Source: Arthrobacter sp. zg-Y769 (GTDB lineage: Bacteria; Actinomycetota; Actinomycetes; Actinomycetales; Micrococcaceae). Taken from it: DNA of 64,000 nt. The translations under genes were made by a program, and so were the position numbers. Shown piece after piece: positions 9,330-17,809 of this stretch. Where the stretch lies: the NCBI RefSeq assembly GCF_020907405.1, contig NZ_JAJJOE010000004.1, forward strand, positions 124,001 to 188,000. The letters run 5' to 3'. The stretch's first letter is position 1, and each line of letters begins with the position of its first letter. The notes beneath the pieces are model-generated. The model did not search any database. It was given only the letters and a program-made list of their open reading frames with translations, and was not told the DNA's origin.

Positions 9330-9983
9330 ATGAGAGCGCTGGATGACGATTTGCTGGAGACCTGGGTCTCCGGGTGGGCCCAGGCCAGGGGGTACCGGAC
9401 CCGCCATGAGGGACGCTTCCCTGCAGCACTGCTGCATGACCGGACGAATGACTGGGAGTATTTCGCCCTCGAACCCTCCCACGACGAGTTCGCCGCCCTC
9501 GCCTCCTCCGCCCGGCACAGCCCCACCCGGCTGTTCACCATCGTGACGACGCGGGTGAACGAAATCCACGGGGCGGCCTCGGTGTACGGGCTGCAGATCC
9601 GTTCGACCGACGAGGTCCTGATGACCGCGGAGATGGACGGCCAGGACGTCGAGGCTCCCGTGCTGCCGTGGGATAACCTCGACGTCGAAAGCACCCATGA
9701 GAACGGCGTGGGTGCCGTGACGGTGCTTGATGAGGGGCAGCCGATAGCGCAGGGGCGGATGGCCGTGATTGACGGCTATGCGGTGTTCGACCGGATCGTT
9801 ACCGAGCCCGCGTACCGGCGCCGCGGCCTGGGAAGCTACGTGATGCGGGCGCTGACCACCATGGCACTGGAGGACGACGCCGATGCGGGGCTTCTCATTG
9901 CCTCGCTGGACGGGCAGGAACTCTACCGGTACCTGGGCTGGGAGTCCCTGGCCGCCGTCGTGATGTTTGAGCCGCGGCTCTGA
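9330..9983 (+). CDS. GNAT family N-acetyltransferase
   Basis: A 217-residue protein. The C-terminal half contains the acetyl-CoA pyrophosphate loop YRRRGLGSYVMRAL (R/QxxGxG/A motif) after a strand carrying AVFDRIVTEP, as in the GNAT fold; the N-terminal half is divergent. The acceptor substrate is unknown. TAATGT at 9318-9323 lies 6 nt before the ATG, so translation is probably leaderless. It is divergent from trhO (83 nt apart) and runs into the helicase gene, whose frame is open from 9967. Confidence 0.85.
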   Translation: MRALDDDLLETWVSGWAQARGYRTRHEGRFPAALLHDRTNDWEYFALEPSHDEFAALASSARHSPTRLFTIVTTRVNEIHGAASVYGLQIRSTDEVLMTAEMDGQDVEAPVLPWDNLDVESTHENGVGAVTVLDEGQPIAQGRMAVIDGYAVFDRIVTEPAYRRRGLGSYVMRALTTMALEDDADAGLLIASLDGQELYRYLGWESLAAVVMFEPRL

Positions 9984-10050
9984 TCTTCGGCGGCGTTCCC
10001 CCGGCAGTGAACATGCGCCCGGGCAGAATTCCGGGTGGGACAATGAGCAC

Positions 10051-12393
10051 GTGGCTCTTCATGATTCCCTGATTCCGCTACTGGGCGGCGGTGCCGAGCC
10101 CGAGCAGCTGATGCACGTGCACCAGATTCCGGCGCGCCGTGCCGTCACCGCGCCGTGGCCTCAGTGGGCGCATCCCGACGTCGTTGCCGCCTACCAGCGC
10201 CGCGGCATCCAGGAGCCGTGGGCCCACCAGATGGAAGCCGCCGAAGCCGCACACGGCGGGCAGCACACGATCATTGCCACCGGCACGGCATCGGGCAAGT
10301 CGCTGGCCTACCAGCTGCCCGTCCTCGATGCGATCCACCGCACTTCCCTCGATGACCGCGCCACGCTGGAGCCCTCCGGCGCCGTCGCACTGTATCTGGC
10401 ACCCACCAAGGCGCTGGCCGCGGATCAGCTTGCCGCCGTCAAGTCGCTGCAGCTTCCCACCGTCCGGGCGGAGACGTACGACGGCGACACCGACACCGGC
10501 GCTCGCCGCTGGATCCGGGACCACGCCAACCTCGTGCTCGCCAACCCGGACATGCTGCACTTCGGCGTGCTGCCGAACCATGCCTGGTGGGCGCGGTTCT
10601 TCCGGCGCCTGAAGTACGTCATCATCGACGAGGCGCACAGCTACCGCGGGGTCTTCGGTTCGAATGTCGCCAACCTGATGCGCCGGCTGCGGCGGATCTG
10701 CCGGTACTACGGCGCCAATCCCGTGTTTATCGGCGCCTCGGCCACGTCGGCCGAGCCGGCGGACTCCTTCAGCCGGCTGATCGGTGCACCGGTCACCGCG
10801 GTGACGCAGGACCGTTCCCCGCACGGGTCCACGACGGTTGCCCTGTGGGAGCCGCAGCTGACCGAGCTGAAGGGTGAAAACGGTGCCCGGTCGCGGCGGA
10901 CCGTGGTGGCCGAAACCGCCGATCTGCTGGCCAATCTGGTGGTCGCGCAGGTCCGCACCATCGCCTTCATCAAGTCCCGCCGCGGGGCCGAAACCATTGC
11001 CACCATTACCCGCCGGCTGCTGGACGAGGTGCATCCTTCGCTGCCGGACCGGGTGGCGGCCTACCGTTCCGGGTATCTGCCGGAGGAACGGCGGGAGCTG
11101 GAACGGGGGCTGCGCAGCGGTGAACTGCTGGGCATCGCCAGCACCTCCGCATTGGAACTGGGCATCGATATCTCCGGGCTGGACGCGGTGCTGGTGGCCG
11201 GCTGGCCGGGCACCCGGGCGTCGTTGTTCCAGCAGATCGGCCGGGCGGGCCGCTCGGGCCAGGATGCCCTTGCCGCCTTTGTGGCCAGCGACGATCCGCT
11301 GGATACCTATCTGGTGCACCATCCGGAGGCTATCTTCGACATCTCGGTGGAGGCCACGGTCTTTGACCCCTCCAACCCGTATGTCCTGGGGCCGCACCTG
11401 TGCGCTGCCGCGGCCGAGCTGCCGATAACTCCGGACGAGCGGGAGCTGTTCGGTCCCACTGCCGGCGGGCTGCTGGAACAGCTGGTGGATCAGGGCTACC
11501 TGCGGCGCCGGCCCTCCGGCTGGTTCTGGACGCATCCGGAAAGCGCCGCGTCCATGGTCAACCTGCGGGCGGCAGGTGGGGGCCCGATCAACATTGTCGA
11601 GACCGAGACCGGCACCCTGCTGGGCACCATGGATTCCCCGCAGGCGCAGTACCAGGCGCATACCGGAGCCATCTATGTCCATCAGGGGCAGACGTTCCTG
11701 GTGGATGAGCTCAATGAGGCCGACCACTGCGCCATGGTCACCCGCACCAACCCGGAGTTCTACACCCAGGCACGGGACATCACGCAGGTGGAGGTGCTGG
11801 AAACGGACCGCACGTCCGAGTGGAACGGTATCCAGGTCTGCTTCGGTACCGTGAAGGTCACCACCCAGGTGGTCTCCTATCAGCGCAAGGCCCTGATTTC
11901 GAACGAAATCCTCGGCGAGGAGCCGCTGGAGCTGGAAGCCAAGGAACTGTTCACCAAGGCCGTCTGGTTCGTCATTGATGAGAAGTTCCTGGTTTCCGCC
12001 GGGCTGGCCCCGGCCGATTTCCCCGGTTCCCTGCACGCCGCCGAACACGCCTCGATCGGGATGCTCCCGCTGGTGGCCACGAGCGACCGCTGGGACATCG
12101 GCGGGGTGTCCACCGCCCTGCACGCCGATACCGAGAAGCCCACCATCTTCGTGTACGACGGGCATCCCGGCGGCGCCGGTTTCGCCGAACGCGGCTATGA
12201 GGCGGCCCGGATCTGGCTGGCTGCCACCCGCGACGCCATCCGTGCCTGCGAGTGCGACGGCGGCTGCCCCTCCTGCGTGCAGTCCCCCAAGTGCGGCAAC
12301 AAAAACAACCCGCTGGACAAGAAGGGCGCCGTCACGCTGTTGAACGTCCTGCTCGACCATGCGCCGGACGAGGCACTGGCCCTGACCTCCTAG
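10051..12393 (+). CDS. DEAH-box helicase with C-terminal Cys4 domain (helicase/secretion neighbourhood type)
   Basis: A superfamily 2 helicase of about 780 residues. It shows Walker A ATGTASGKSLAY, DEAH box IIDEAHSYRG, motif V STSALELGIDISG and motif VI QQIGRAGRSGQ. The C-terminus has the DUF1998-type cysteine cluster CECDGGCPSC...KCGN, as in MrfA/YprA-like enzymes, which unwind DNA 3'-5' in a repair setting. It matches the actinobacterial family defined by lying next to Tad-like secretion genes (TIGR03817), as here. The frame is open from 9967 inside the GNAT gene. GTG 10051 is preferred because GACAAT (10039-10044) lies 6 nt upstream and the conserved part starts there. Its stop shares CTAG with the convergent gene. 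Confidence 0.92.
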   Translation: MALHDSLIPLLGGGAEPEQLMHVHQIPARRAVTAPWPQWAHPDVVAAYQRRGIQEPWAHQMEAAEAAHGGQHTIIATGTASGKSLAYQLPVLDAIHRTSLDDRATLEPSGAVALYLAPTKALAADQLAAVKSLQLPTVRAETYDGDTDTGARRWIRDHANLVLANPDMLHFGVLPNHAWWARFFRRLKYVIIDEAHSYRGVFGSNVANLMRRLRRICRYYGANPVFIGASATSAEPADSFSRLIGAPVTAVTQDRSPHGSTTVALWEPQLTELKGENGARSRRTVVAETADLLANLVVAQVRTIAFIKSRRGAETIATITRRLLDEVHPSLPDRVAAYRSGYLPEERRELERGLRSGELLGIASTSALELGIDISGLDAVLVAGWPGTRASLFQQIGRAGRSGQDALAAFVASDDPLDTYLVHHPEAIFDISVEATVFDPSNPYVLGPHLCAAAAELPITPDERELFGPTAGGLLEQLVDQGYLRRRPSGWFWTHPESAASMVNLRAAGGGPINIVETETGTLLGTMDSPQAQYQAHTGAIYVHQGQTFLVDELNEADHCAMVTRTNPEFYTQARDITQVEVLETDRTSEWNGIQVCFGTVKVTTQVVSYQRKALISNEILGEEPLELEAKELFTKAVWFVIDEKFLVSAGLAPADFPGSLHAAEHASIGMLPLVATSDRWDIGGVSTALHADTEKPTIFVYDGHPGGAGFAERGYEAARIWLAATRDAIRACECDGGCPSCVQSPKCGNKNNPLDKKGAVTLLNVLLDHAPDEALALTS

Positions 12394-12980
12394 CCCGGAG
12401 GCCCGGCTCGTGCCCGGGCCACGGCCGGAACCGGCAGCGCGGGGACCTGCACCTCCGTTTCCACGGTGACGGTGCCTGAACCGGGATCTGCGGTGCAATC
12501 GCGCAGTGCGGCGTTGTTGCGCGCGGCTACTTCTCCGGCCACCCCGCAGGCATCCCCTGCGCCGGAAGCTGCGCCTGCCCCGGGACCGCCAGTCCTGAGG
12601 TCGTCTGCGACCATGTCGCCGGCATCAAGTCCCCCGGCATCAAGCCCGGCTGCATCGGGGTCCACACCAGTGGAGGCTCCAGCCGGCCGCAGGCCGCGCA
12701 GGGTATCTGCACCGGCGAGCGCCGCCAGATCCGCGGCCGCAGCGGCCCTTACAGCAGCTACCGATACCTGCACCATCACCAGCGCGACCACGGAGAACCC
12801 CAGCAGCACCATGCAGATGCCGATCGCGGCAACTGTTCCGGCTCCCCTGTCTTTCGGCTCGGTGCCGGCAGGTCCGGAGTTGGCCGGGTCAGTCCTGCCT
12901 TCAGCATCGCTGGCGTGGGCTCCGCGAGCGGCACCGGCCACGCTTCCGGCTTGGGCTTTACCCGCTGGACGGAGTGCCAT
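12390..12980 (-). CDS. TadE-like secreted/pseudopilin protein, helicase/secretion neighbourhood type
   Basis: A 196-residue protein with about 45 polar residues, then a hydrophobic helix (TVAAIGICMVLLGFSVVAL) preceded by RGAGT, the TadE/TadG-like prepilin pattern; the rest is an Ala/Gly/Asp-rich extracytoplasmic part with several cysteines. It corresponds to the short protein found with the DEAH helicase in actinobacteria (TIGR03816). It overlaps the end of the upstream TadE gene by 23 nt and is the last gene of the Tad operon. It probably acts as a minor pseudopilin; this is inferred from family and context. Confidence 0.8.
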   Translation of the reverse strand: MALRPAGKAQAGSVAGAARGAHASDAEGRTDPANSGPAGTEPKDRGAGTVAAIGICMVLLGFSVVALVMVQVSVAAVRAAAAADLAALAGADTLRGLRPAGASTGVDPDAAGLDAGGLDAGDMVADDLRTGGPGAGAASGAGDACGVAGEVAARNNAALRDCTADPGSGTVTVETEVQVPALPVPAVARARAGPPG

Positions 12981-13359
12981 TCGGCAGGCCTCCGTCCCCG
13001 GGGAAAGCTACGGCGTCGGCAGAGAGCTCCAGCGGGAGCAGGCTCAACACGGGCAGAGTCAGGGAACTGCGGACCTCCACGGCTGTCCAGTGCCCCTCAA
13101 CAGAGAGGACCAGCTCGGCCGATTCGCCGGCCAGCCGCTGAACGGCAGCCTCCGCGGCCGGTTGATCTGCGCGCATGATCTCCCGTGCCGCTGCGCGGGC
13201 TGCTTCCTCCAGCCGAAGCTGGGTGATACCTGCCGAAATCCCGGTAAGCCCACCCACCAGTACAAGCACGATGGCCGGCAGCGCCACCGCAAATTCGGCT
13301 GTCACTGCTCCCCGCTCGCTCTGGCTCGGAGTCTTCCTCCCGGCGCTCTTGGCCTGCAC
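12958..13359 (-). CDS. TadE family pseudopilin
   Basis: A 133-residue protein. The segment SERGAVTAEFAVALPAIVLVLVGG is the classic TadE signature: a short basic leader, a Gly before the cleavage point, the conserved Glu five residues later, and a hydrophobic helix. The rest is a predicted extracytoplasmic domain. TadE/TadF-type proteins are minor pseudopilins processed by a TadV-like peptidase; no such peptidase gene is in the window. The gene starts 2 nt after the DUF4244 stop and overlaps the next gene by 23 nt. Confidence 0.88.
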   Translation of the reverse strand: MQAKSAGRKTPSQSERGAVTAEFAVALPAIVLVLVGGLTGISAGITQLRLEEAARAAAREIMRADQPAAEAAVQRLAGESAELVLSVEGHWTAVEVRSSLTLPVLSLLPLELSADAVAFPGDGGLPNGTPSSG

Positions 13360-13361
13360 CC

Positions 13362-13775
13362 CTAACCCAAGGTCAGTGCGGACCGGATGAGGGAGACCAG
13401 CATGCCGCGGACTTCATCGCCGCCCAGGATGATGGCCAGCAAACCGGCAAAGGCCACCGCGGCCAGCGTGGCTATGGCATATTCGGCGGTGGCCATGCCG
13501 GCCTCCCGGTCGGTCCACGGCGGATTCGCCGGTGCAACCACTGGCGGATGCACTGGCGACTGCGCTGCCAACGGCGGCTTCGCCAGTGTCAGGCGGGGCC
13601 TAGCCGCGGCCCCGCGCCCGGAGAGGCTGTAGACACCGTGGCTGCCGTCCGATTCCGGATTCGGACAGGCTGGCCTTCCGTGCGGCCCTCCCCCGCCCGT
13701 TTCGAGGCGGGCAGCGGCCGGGGAAGGTGTGGAGACGGTGCCGGTGCTGGTGCTGGTGCCGGTGCTGAGTGACAT
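13362..13775 (-). CDS. DUF4244 protein, probable major Flp-type pilin
   Basis: A 137-residue protein. The C-terminal 50 residues carry DREAGMATAEYAIATLAAVAFAGLL, a Flp-pilin-like processing site (G before M/A, conserved Glu at +5) and hydrophobic helix, matching DUF4244, the small protein coded between TadC and TadE in this actinobacterial cluster. The N-terminal 85 residues are an unusually long low-complexity Ser/Thr/Pro leader. The frame extends to 14267, but the ATG at 13775 follows a strong AGGAGG with a 6-nt gap. If the leader is cut at the Flp-type site, the mature pilin would be under 50 residues. Confidence 0.75.
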   Translation of the reverse strand: MSLSTGTSTSTGTVSTPSPAAARLETGGGGPHGRPACPNPESDGSHGVYSLSGRGAAARPRLTLAKPPLAAQSPVHPPVVAPANPPWTDREAGMATAEYAIATLAAVAFAGLLAIILGGDEVRGMLVSLIRSALTLG

Positions 13776-13939
13776 GTTTTTCCTCCTGCTGAAAAGGCCT
13801 GGAATTAGAGCTTGAGTCCGGGCACCGGTTCCAGGTCCTGGTCCCCTTCCCGATGGGGACAACCCCGGTTGGACGGCAGGCTGTGGAGGAACGAACAGGT
13901 AGGGCGGGACCAGGTACGCCGGGCCTGCGCCGAAACCGG

Positions 13940-14554
13940 TTAGGTCCATCCCGGCAGCAGGGACATCAGCAGCGGCACCACGGTCAGCACCACAAATGCG
14001 GGCAGCGAACACAACCCCAGCGGCATCACCAGACGAACCCCCAGTGCCGCTGCCCGTCGCCTGCTCTCGGTTTGCCGGCGCCGCCGAAGGGCGTCGGCCT
14101 GGGAATGAAGCACCGCGGCCGACGGCGCCCCGGTAACGGCCGTGAAACGCAGGGCCGGGCCGAGTGCAGCTAGTGCCGAAGCCTTCGGCACGACCCTCGC
14201 CCGGGACCCTGGTTCCGCGACGGACGGTTGCGTTCCCGCGGGGGCGGTACCGGTGGACAACTGCCACGAGGCGTCCCAGGGAATCCCTAGGTCCAGCGCC
14301 CGCAGGAGCCGGTCGAGATCCCGGGAAGTGGCTTGGTCCACGCTGTTCCGCAGGATGGCCAATGCCGAGGACAGCGGTTGTCCCGCTTCCAGCATTGCCG
14401 CAATCAGATCCAGCATCAGGGCGGGGCCGCCGGTGCTGCCCTCCGTTCGGGCGTCGGTCCGCTGCCGGAAGCGCTGCTGTCGCGGATGCCCGCCGGATCC
14501 GGTCAGCAGCACGGCAGCCGTCGAGAGGAACGCCAACACCAACAGTCCACTCAT
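13940..14554 (-). CDS. tadC: type II/Tad secretion F-domain protein (TadC-like)
   Basis: A 204-residue integral membrane protein with an N-terminal membrane helix (MSGLLVLAFLSTAAVLL), a cytoplasmic T2SSF helical domain (LIAAMLEAGQPLSSALAILRN) and a C-terminal hydrophobic pair ending MPLGLCSLPAFVVLTVVPLL. It is the partner platform protein of TadB. The upstream open frame to 14899 is the shadow of tadB. The ATG at 14554 overlaps the tadB TGA as ATGA, so translation is coupled. Confidence 0.85.
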   Translation of the reverse strand: MSGLLVLAFLSTAAVLLTGSGGHPRQQRFRQRTDARTEGSTGGPALMLDLIAAMLEAGQPLSSALAILRNSVDQATSRDLDRLLRALDLGIPWDASWQLSTGTAPAGTQPSVAEPGSRARVVPKASALAALGPALRFTAVTGAPSAAVLHSQADALRRRRQTESRRRAAALGVRLVMPLGLCSLPAFVVLTVVPLLMSLLPGWT

Positions 14555-15348
14555 CCGGATTTGCCCTGCACCGGGTCCTCGGCGTTCCGCACCAGGCGCC
14601 CGGACCAGATCCATCCGGCCAGCCAGAACCCGCTTCCTGCTGCCGCCGCAGCCCATCCCAGCGGCGTTGCCACCAGGATCTGGAGCGGGTTGCCGCCCAG
14701 CAGGTAACCCAGCAGTATCCCGCCGGCCGGCAGCCAGGTCAGGAGCCGCATGGTGGCCCGCGGGCCGGCCATCGACGCCTCCCGATCCGAGGCGGCATCG
14801 CGGGCGGCTTCCAGCTGTCCGGCATACCGGCTGAGCACAGCGGCCAGCGGGGCTCCGCTCCGCTCGGACACACGCAGGCAAACAGCCAGGCCGGACCACA
14901 GTTGCTGCAGCGCCGGATCCTTTTCCCCGCTACCGGCCCGCTCCGCGGCGGCAAGCACCGGCACCGGGCTGAGGCCCAGTGCTGCTGACGCCGCTGCCGC
15001 CTCCAGCACCGGGGAAAAGGGGTGAACGGAGATGTCCGCCTGACCCGGCGCTTCGTACAGTGTGGCTGCGTCCGCCCAGATCCGGTGGGCCGAGCGTCCC
15101 GCCGTCAGCAGCCCCGCCAGTTCCCGAACGAGCAGCGCCGGGGCATCGGCGTCGAGCCCCGGGCGACGGCGCCGGCGCGGGCGCGGGCGCCGCCGGAGAA
15201 GGGGGCCTTCCACGGTGCGTATACGGCGGGCTGCGGGCGGACGGGGCGGTGGAACCCCGAGCATCAGGGCCGCTGCCGTGGCCAGGAGTACCGCGACGGT
15301 CAGCCCTGCCACGCCGGCACTAACTGCCTGCCGGCGCGGATCCTGCAC
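14551..15348 (-). CDS. tadB: type II/Tad secretion F-domain protein (TadB-like)
   Basis: Inner-membrane platform protein of the Tad apparatus. It has an N-terminal helix (AGLTVAVLLATAAALML), a very arginine-rich cytoplasmic stretch, a T2SSF domain (SERSGAPLAAVLSRYAGQLE) and two C-terminal membrane helices. The frame runs back to a GTG at 15402, inside the 3' end of tadA. Candidate starts are GTG 15348 (265 residues, used here), GTG 15402, or GTG 15312 just after the tadA stop; none has a convincing ribosome site. Its stop overlaps tadC as ATGA. Confidence 0.82.
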   Translation of the reverse strand: MQDPRRQAVSAGVAGLTVAVLLATAAALMLGVPPPRPPAARRIRTVEGPLLRRRPRPRRRRRPGLDADAPALLVRELAGLLTAGRSAHRIWADAATLYEAPGQADISVHPFSPVLEAAAASAALGLSPVPVLAAAERAGSGEKDPALQQLWSGLAVCLRVSERSGAPLAAVLSRYAGQLEAARDAASDREASMAGPRATMRLLTWLPAGGILLGYLLGGNPLQILVATPLGWAAAAAGSGFWLAGWIWSGRLVRNAEDPVQGKSG

Positions 15349-17587
15349 CGTTTCCCGCGGCTGCCCGTTCCTCCAGCCGCCGTTCCAGCTCCGCCCACCC
15401 ACTGCCGCGCCGGTATTCCCCTGCGCTCCGGACCAGGGCCGGAACGGCAGTCAGTTTCCCGTCGGAGATGATCAGGACCGCGATCTCGGAAATGGTGCGG
15501 ATGCCGGCGGACCGGTGCAGATGGACCACCACGTCCAGCGCCGCTGCTGCCTGCAGGGCAACCGCCGCCGGCGCCATACCGGCAAGTGCCCCTAATGCTG
15601 CCAGCCGGGCGGGCACCCCCGCGGCAGAGTTGGCGTGAATGGTTCCGCCGGCTCCGTCGTGGCCGGTGTTCAGCGCTGCCAGGAGTTCCCGGACCTCGGC
15701 TCCCCGGCATTCGCCCACCACCAGGCGGTCCGGCCGCATGCGCAGGGCCTGCCGCACCAGTTCGGCCTGGTCCAGCACCCCGCTGCCCTCCACGTTTCCG
15801 TGCCGGCTCTGCAGGCCCACTACGTGGGGATGGTCCAGTTCCAGTTCCGCTGCGTCCTCCACCAGCACCAGCCGTTCCTGCGGTCCGCTGAGGGAAAGCA
15901 GCGTGGAGAGCAGCGTCGTTTTCCCGGTGCCGGTGGCTCCGCTGACGAGAAAGTTCAAGCGCCGGCGGACTATGGTGCGGAGCAGGGCTTCACACTGCGG
16001 GTCCAGGGTTCCGCCGCGGGTCAGTTCCCCAAGGGTGAAGGACCGGTTCCGGTGAATGCGGACGGACAGGAGCGTGGACCCGGTGGAAACCGGCCGGAGC
16101 ACCGCGTGCACGCGGTAGCCCTGCAGCTGAACATCAACACAGGGACAGGAATCGTCCAACCGCCGGCCGCCGGCGGCCACCAGCCGGGTGGCAAGGGCCT
16201 GCACCTCCGCGTCGGTGCCGAACCGGATGCCTGTCAGTTCCAAGCCGCGGCCGGCGTCGACCCAGACCCGGTCCGGCCCGTTCACCAGAATGTCGCTCAC
16301 CCCGGGCAGCAATGCCAGGGGCTGCAGCGGCCCCAGGCCCTGCAGCTCGGCGCGCATGCGGTCCACCGCGTGCAGTGTTCCCTCCGAACCGAGCAAGTGC
16401 CCGCTGGCCTGCACGGCTGCCGCCAGCCGTGCTCCCGTCACCGGTTCGGGGTGCGCCAGCATCCGGTCCCGCACCCGGGCCAACAGCGGATCCGGTCCCG
16501 CAAGCACCTGGCCGTACCCGCGGTCCGTCCCGCGCTGGAACGGCAGGTAGCCGGACAACGGGAGGCCCAGGGCTTCGGCCACCACCACTTCATCCAATCC
16601 GTTCCCCAGCGGACCGCGCACCACTACCCGGGCAGGCACCGGTCCGAGATGCGGCAGCAACGCCTGCGCGCCCCGAATGCCGCCGGTCCGCCCCGGCACC
16701 ACCACCAGCAGCTGATCGCAGAACCGCAGCAGGGACCCTGCGCCCACGGTCCGGCCGAGGTCAACAATAGTCAGCTGATATGCGCTGCGGGCTGCGTCCA
16801 GGACTGCCCCGGCAACCGCTTCATCAGCCGGAGGAGTCCCCGTTCCCCTGCCCAGAAGTGAAAAGCCCGCGAGCGCGGGCAACCCGGCCGCGAGCTGCAC
16901 GGGATTCAAACTGCCGCTTAGCCCCTCCAGGTCCGGCCAGCGGATACCTTCCAGGTCGGCAGCGCCCAGGGCCCACTCCAATCCGGCTCCCCAGGCATCC
17001 CCCTCAAGCAACAGCACCGATTGGCCGGTCTCAGCGGCATTTGCACTCAGCCAGCAGGCCGCAGTGGAGGCACCGGCGCCGCCTCCGCCCAGAACCCCCA
17101 CGACCGTACCTCCGGAGAGGCTGCGCCGCCTGCCGAGAAATCCTGCGAGCCAGCCTGCGGCTGCGGGGAGGACCGCGACCCGGGCCGCGGAACTTCCGGC
17201 CGCTGCGTCCCAGACGGCGGTGTCCTCCGCCAGGCTGACCACAACGAGCTCGGGTTTCCCCGTTCCCGCCGGAACGGCTCCAACGCCTCCGGGCACGCCC
17301 GCTGGTCCCCGCTGTCCGGCCAGAAACCGGAGGTGCCCGCTACCGAGCAGCAGCACATCGGGGGCCCACGCCAGGGCTTCCGGGATGCCGGGAGCTACGG
17401 GAATTTCCACACCCGCAGCTGCAGCGACCCGGGCTACTTCATCCTGGAGCGCCTGATCCTCGGCCACGAGTACGGCGGCGGCGGCTTCCCCCGCGGCCAC
17501 GCCCGGCAGCCGGCGGCCGGACCGGCTTTCCGGCGGCCGCCGGGTGCGTGCCCGGCCGGGGGCCGACGCACCTCGTTCCATGTCCAT
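15320..17587 (-). CDS. tadA: CpaE/Ssd-like domain fused to TadA secretion ATPase
   Basis: One uninterrupted 755-codon frame. Residues about 40-360 form a CpaE/Ssd-like domain (TIGR03815 type) with the lysine-less P-loop GGGGAGAST (167-175) and VDLGRTVGAG. From about 375 the VirB11/TadA ATPase follows, with ILVNGPDRVWVD, Walker A GATGTGKTT (550-558), RMRPDRLVVGE and GTIHANS. TadA powers pilus assembly or secretion at the membrane; CpaE-like proteins place it. In other actinobacteria these are normally two genes. The start is uncertain: ATG 17587 (used here), ATG 17581 (better spaced from GTAGGG), or ATG 17710 with a non-conserved extension. First gene of the Tad operon. Confidence 0.88.
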   Translation of the reverse strand: MDMERGASAPGRARTRRPPESRSGRRLPGVAAGEAAAAVLVAEDQALQDEVARVAAAAGVEIPVAPGIPEALAWAPDVLLLGSGHLRFLAGQRGPAGVPGGVGAVPAGTGKPELVVVSLAEDTAVWDAAAGSSAARVAVLPAAAGWLAGFLGRRRSLSGGTVVGVLGGGGAGASTAACWLSANAAETGQSVLLLEGDAWGAGLEWALGAADLEGIRWPDLEGLSGSLNPVQLAAGLPALAGFSLLGRGTGTPPADEAVAGAVLDAARSAYQLTIVDLGRTVGAGSLLRFCDQLLVVVPGRTGGIRGAQALLPHLGPVPARVVVRGPLGNGLDEVVVAEALGLPLSGYLPFQRGTDRGYGQVLAGPDPLLARVRDRMLAHPEPVTGARLAAAVQASGHLLGSEGTLHAVDRMRAELQGLGPLQPLALLPGVSDILVNGPDRVWVDAGRGLELTGIRFGTDAEVQALATRLVAAGGRRLDDSCPCVDVQLQGYRVHAVLRPVSTGSTLLSVRIHRNRSFTLGELTRGGTLDPQCEALLRTIVRRRLNFLVSGATGTGKTTLLSTLLSLSGPQERLVLVEDAAELELDHPHVVGLQSRHGNVEGSGVLDQAELVRQALRMRPDRLVVGECRGAEVRELLAALNTGHDGAGGTIHANSAAGVPARLAALGALAGMAPAAVALQAAAALDVVVHLHRSAGIRTISEIAVLIISDGKLTAVPALVRSAGEYRRGSGWAELERRLEERAAAGNGAGSAPAGS

Positions 17588-17809
17588 GCGCCCTACCGTC
17601 GCACCACGGACCTGCCGCCCGTATCCCTCGGCCCGGCCCTCCGGGAAACCAGCGTCAACAAGCAGGTTGTGGAGGAGAAGCCCGGCTGCATCGGCTAACG
17701 TCGGAGGCATCCGCTAGGGTCGGCGCTAACCGGGAGCAGACAATCCGGTGGAAACGCTTCGGCACCACAACCCGGCACAGCGGCGTGCCGGCGAAGGAAA
17801 CGGGGAGTC

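Noticed and set aside
10078-12498. An 806-codon frame antisense to the DEAH helicase
   Set aside because: The helicase on the plus strand has every family motif; the opposite frame has none.
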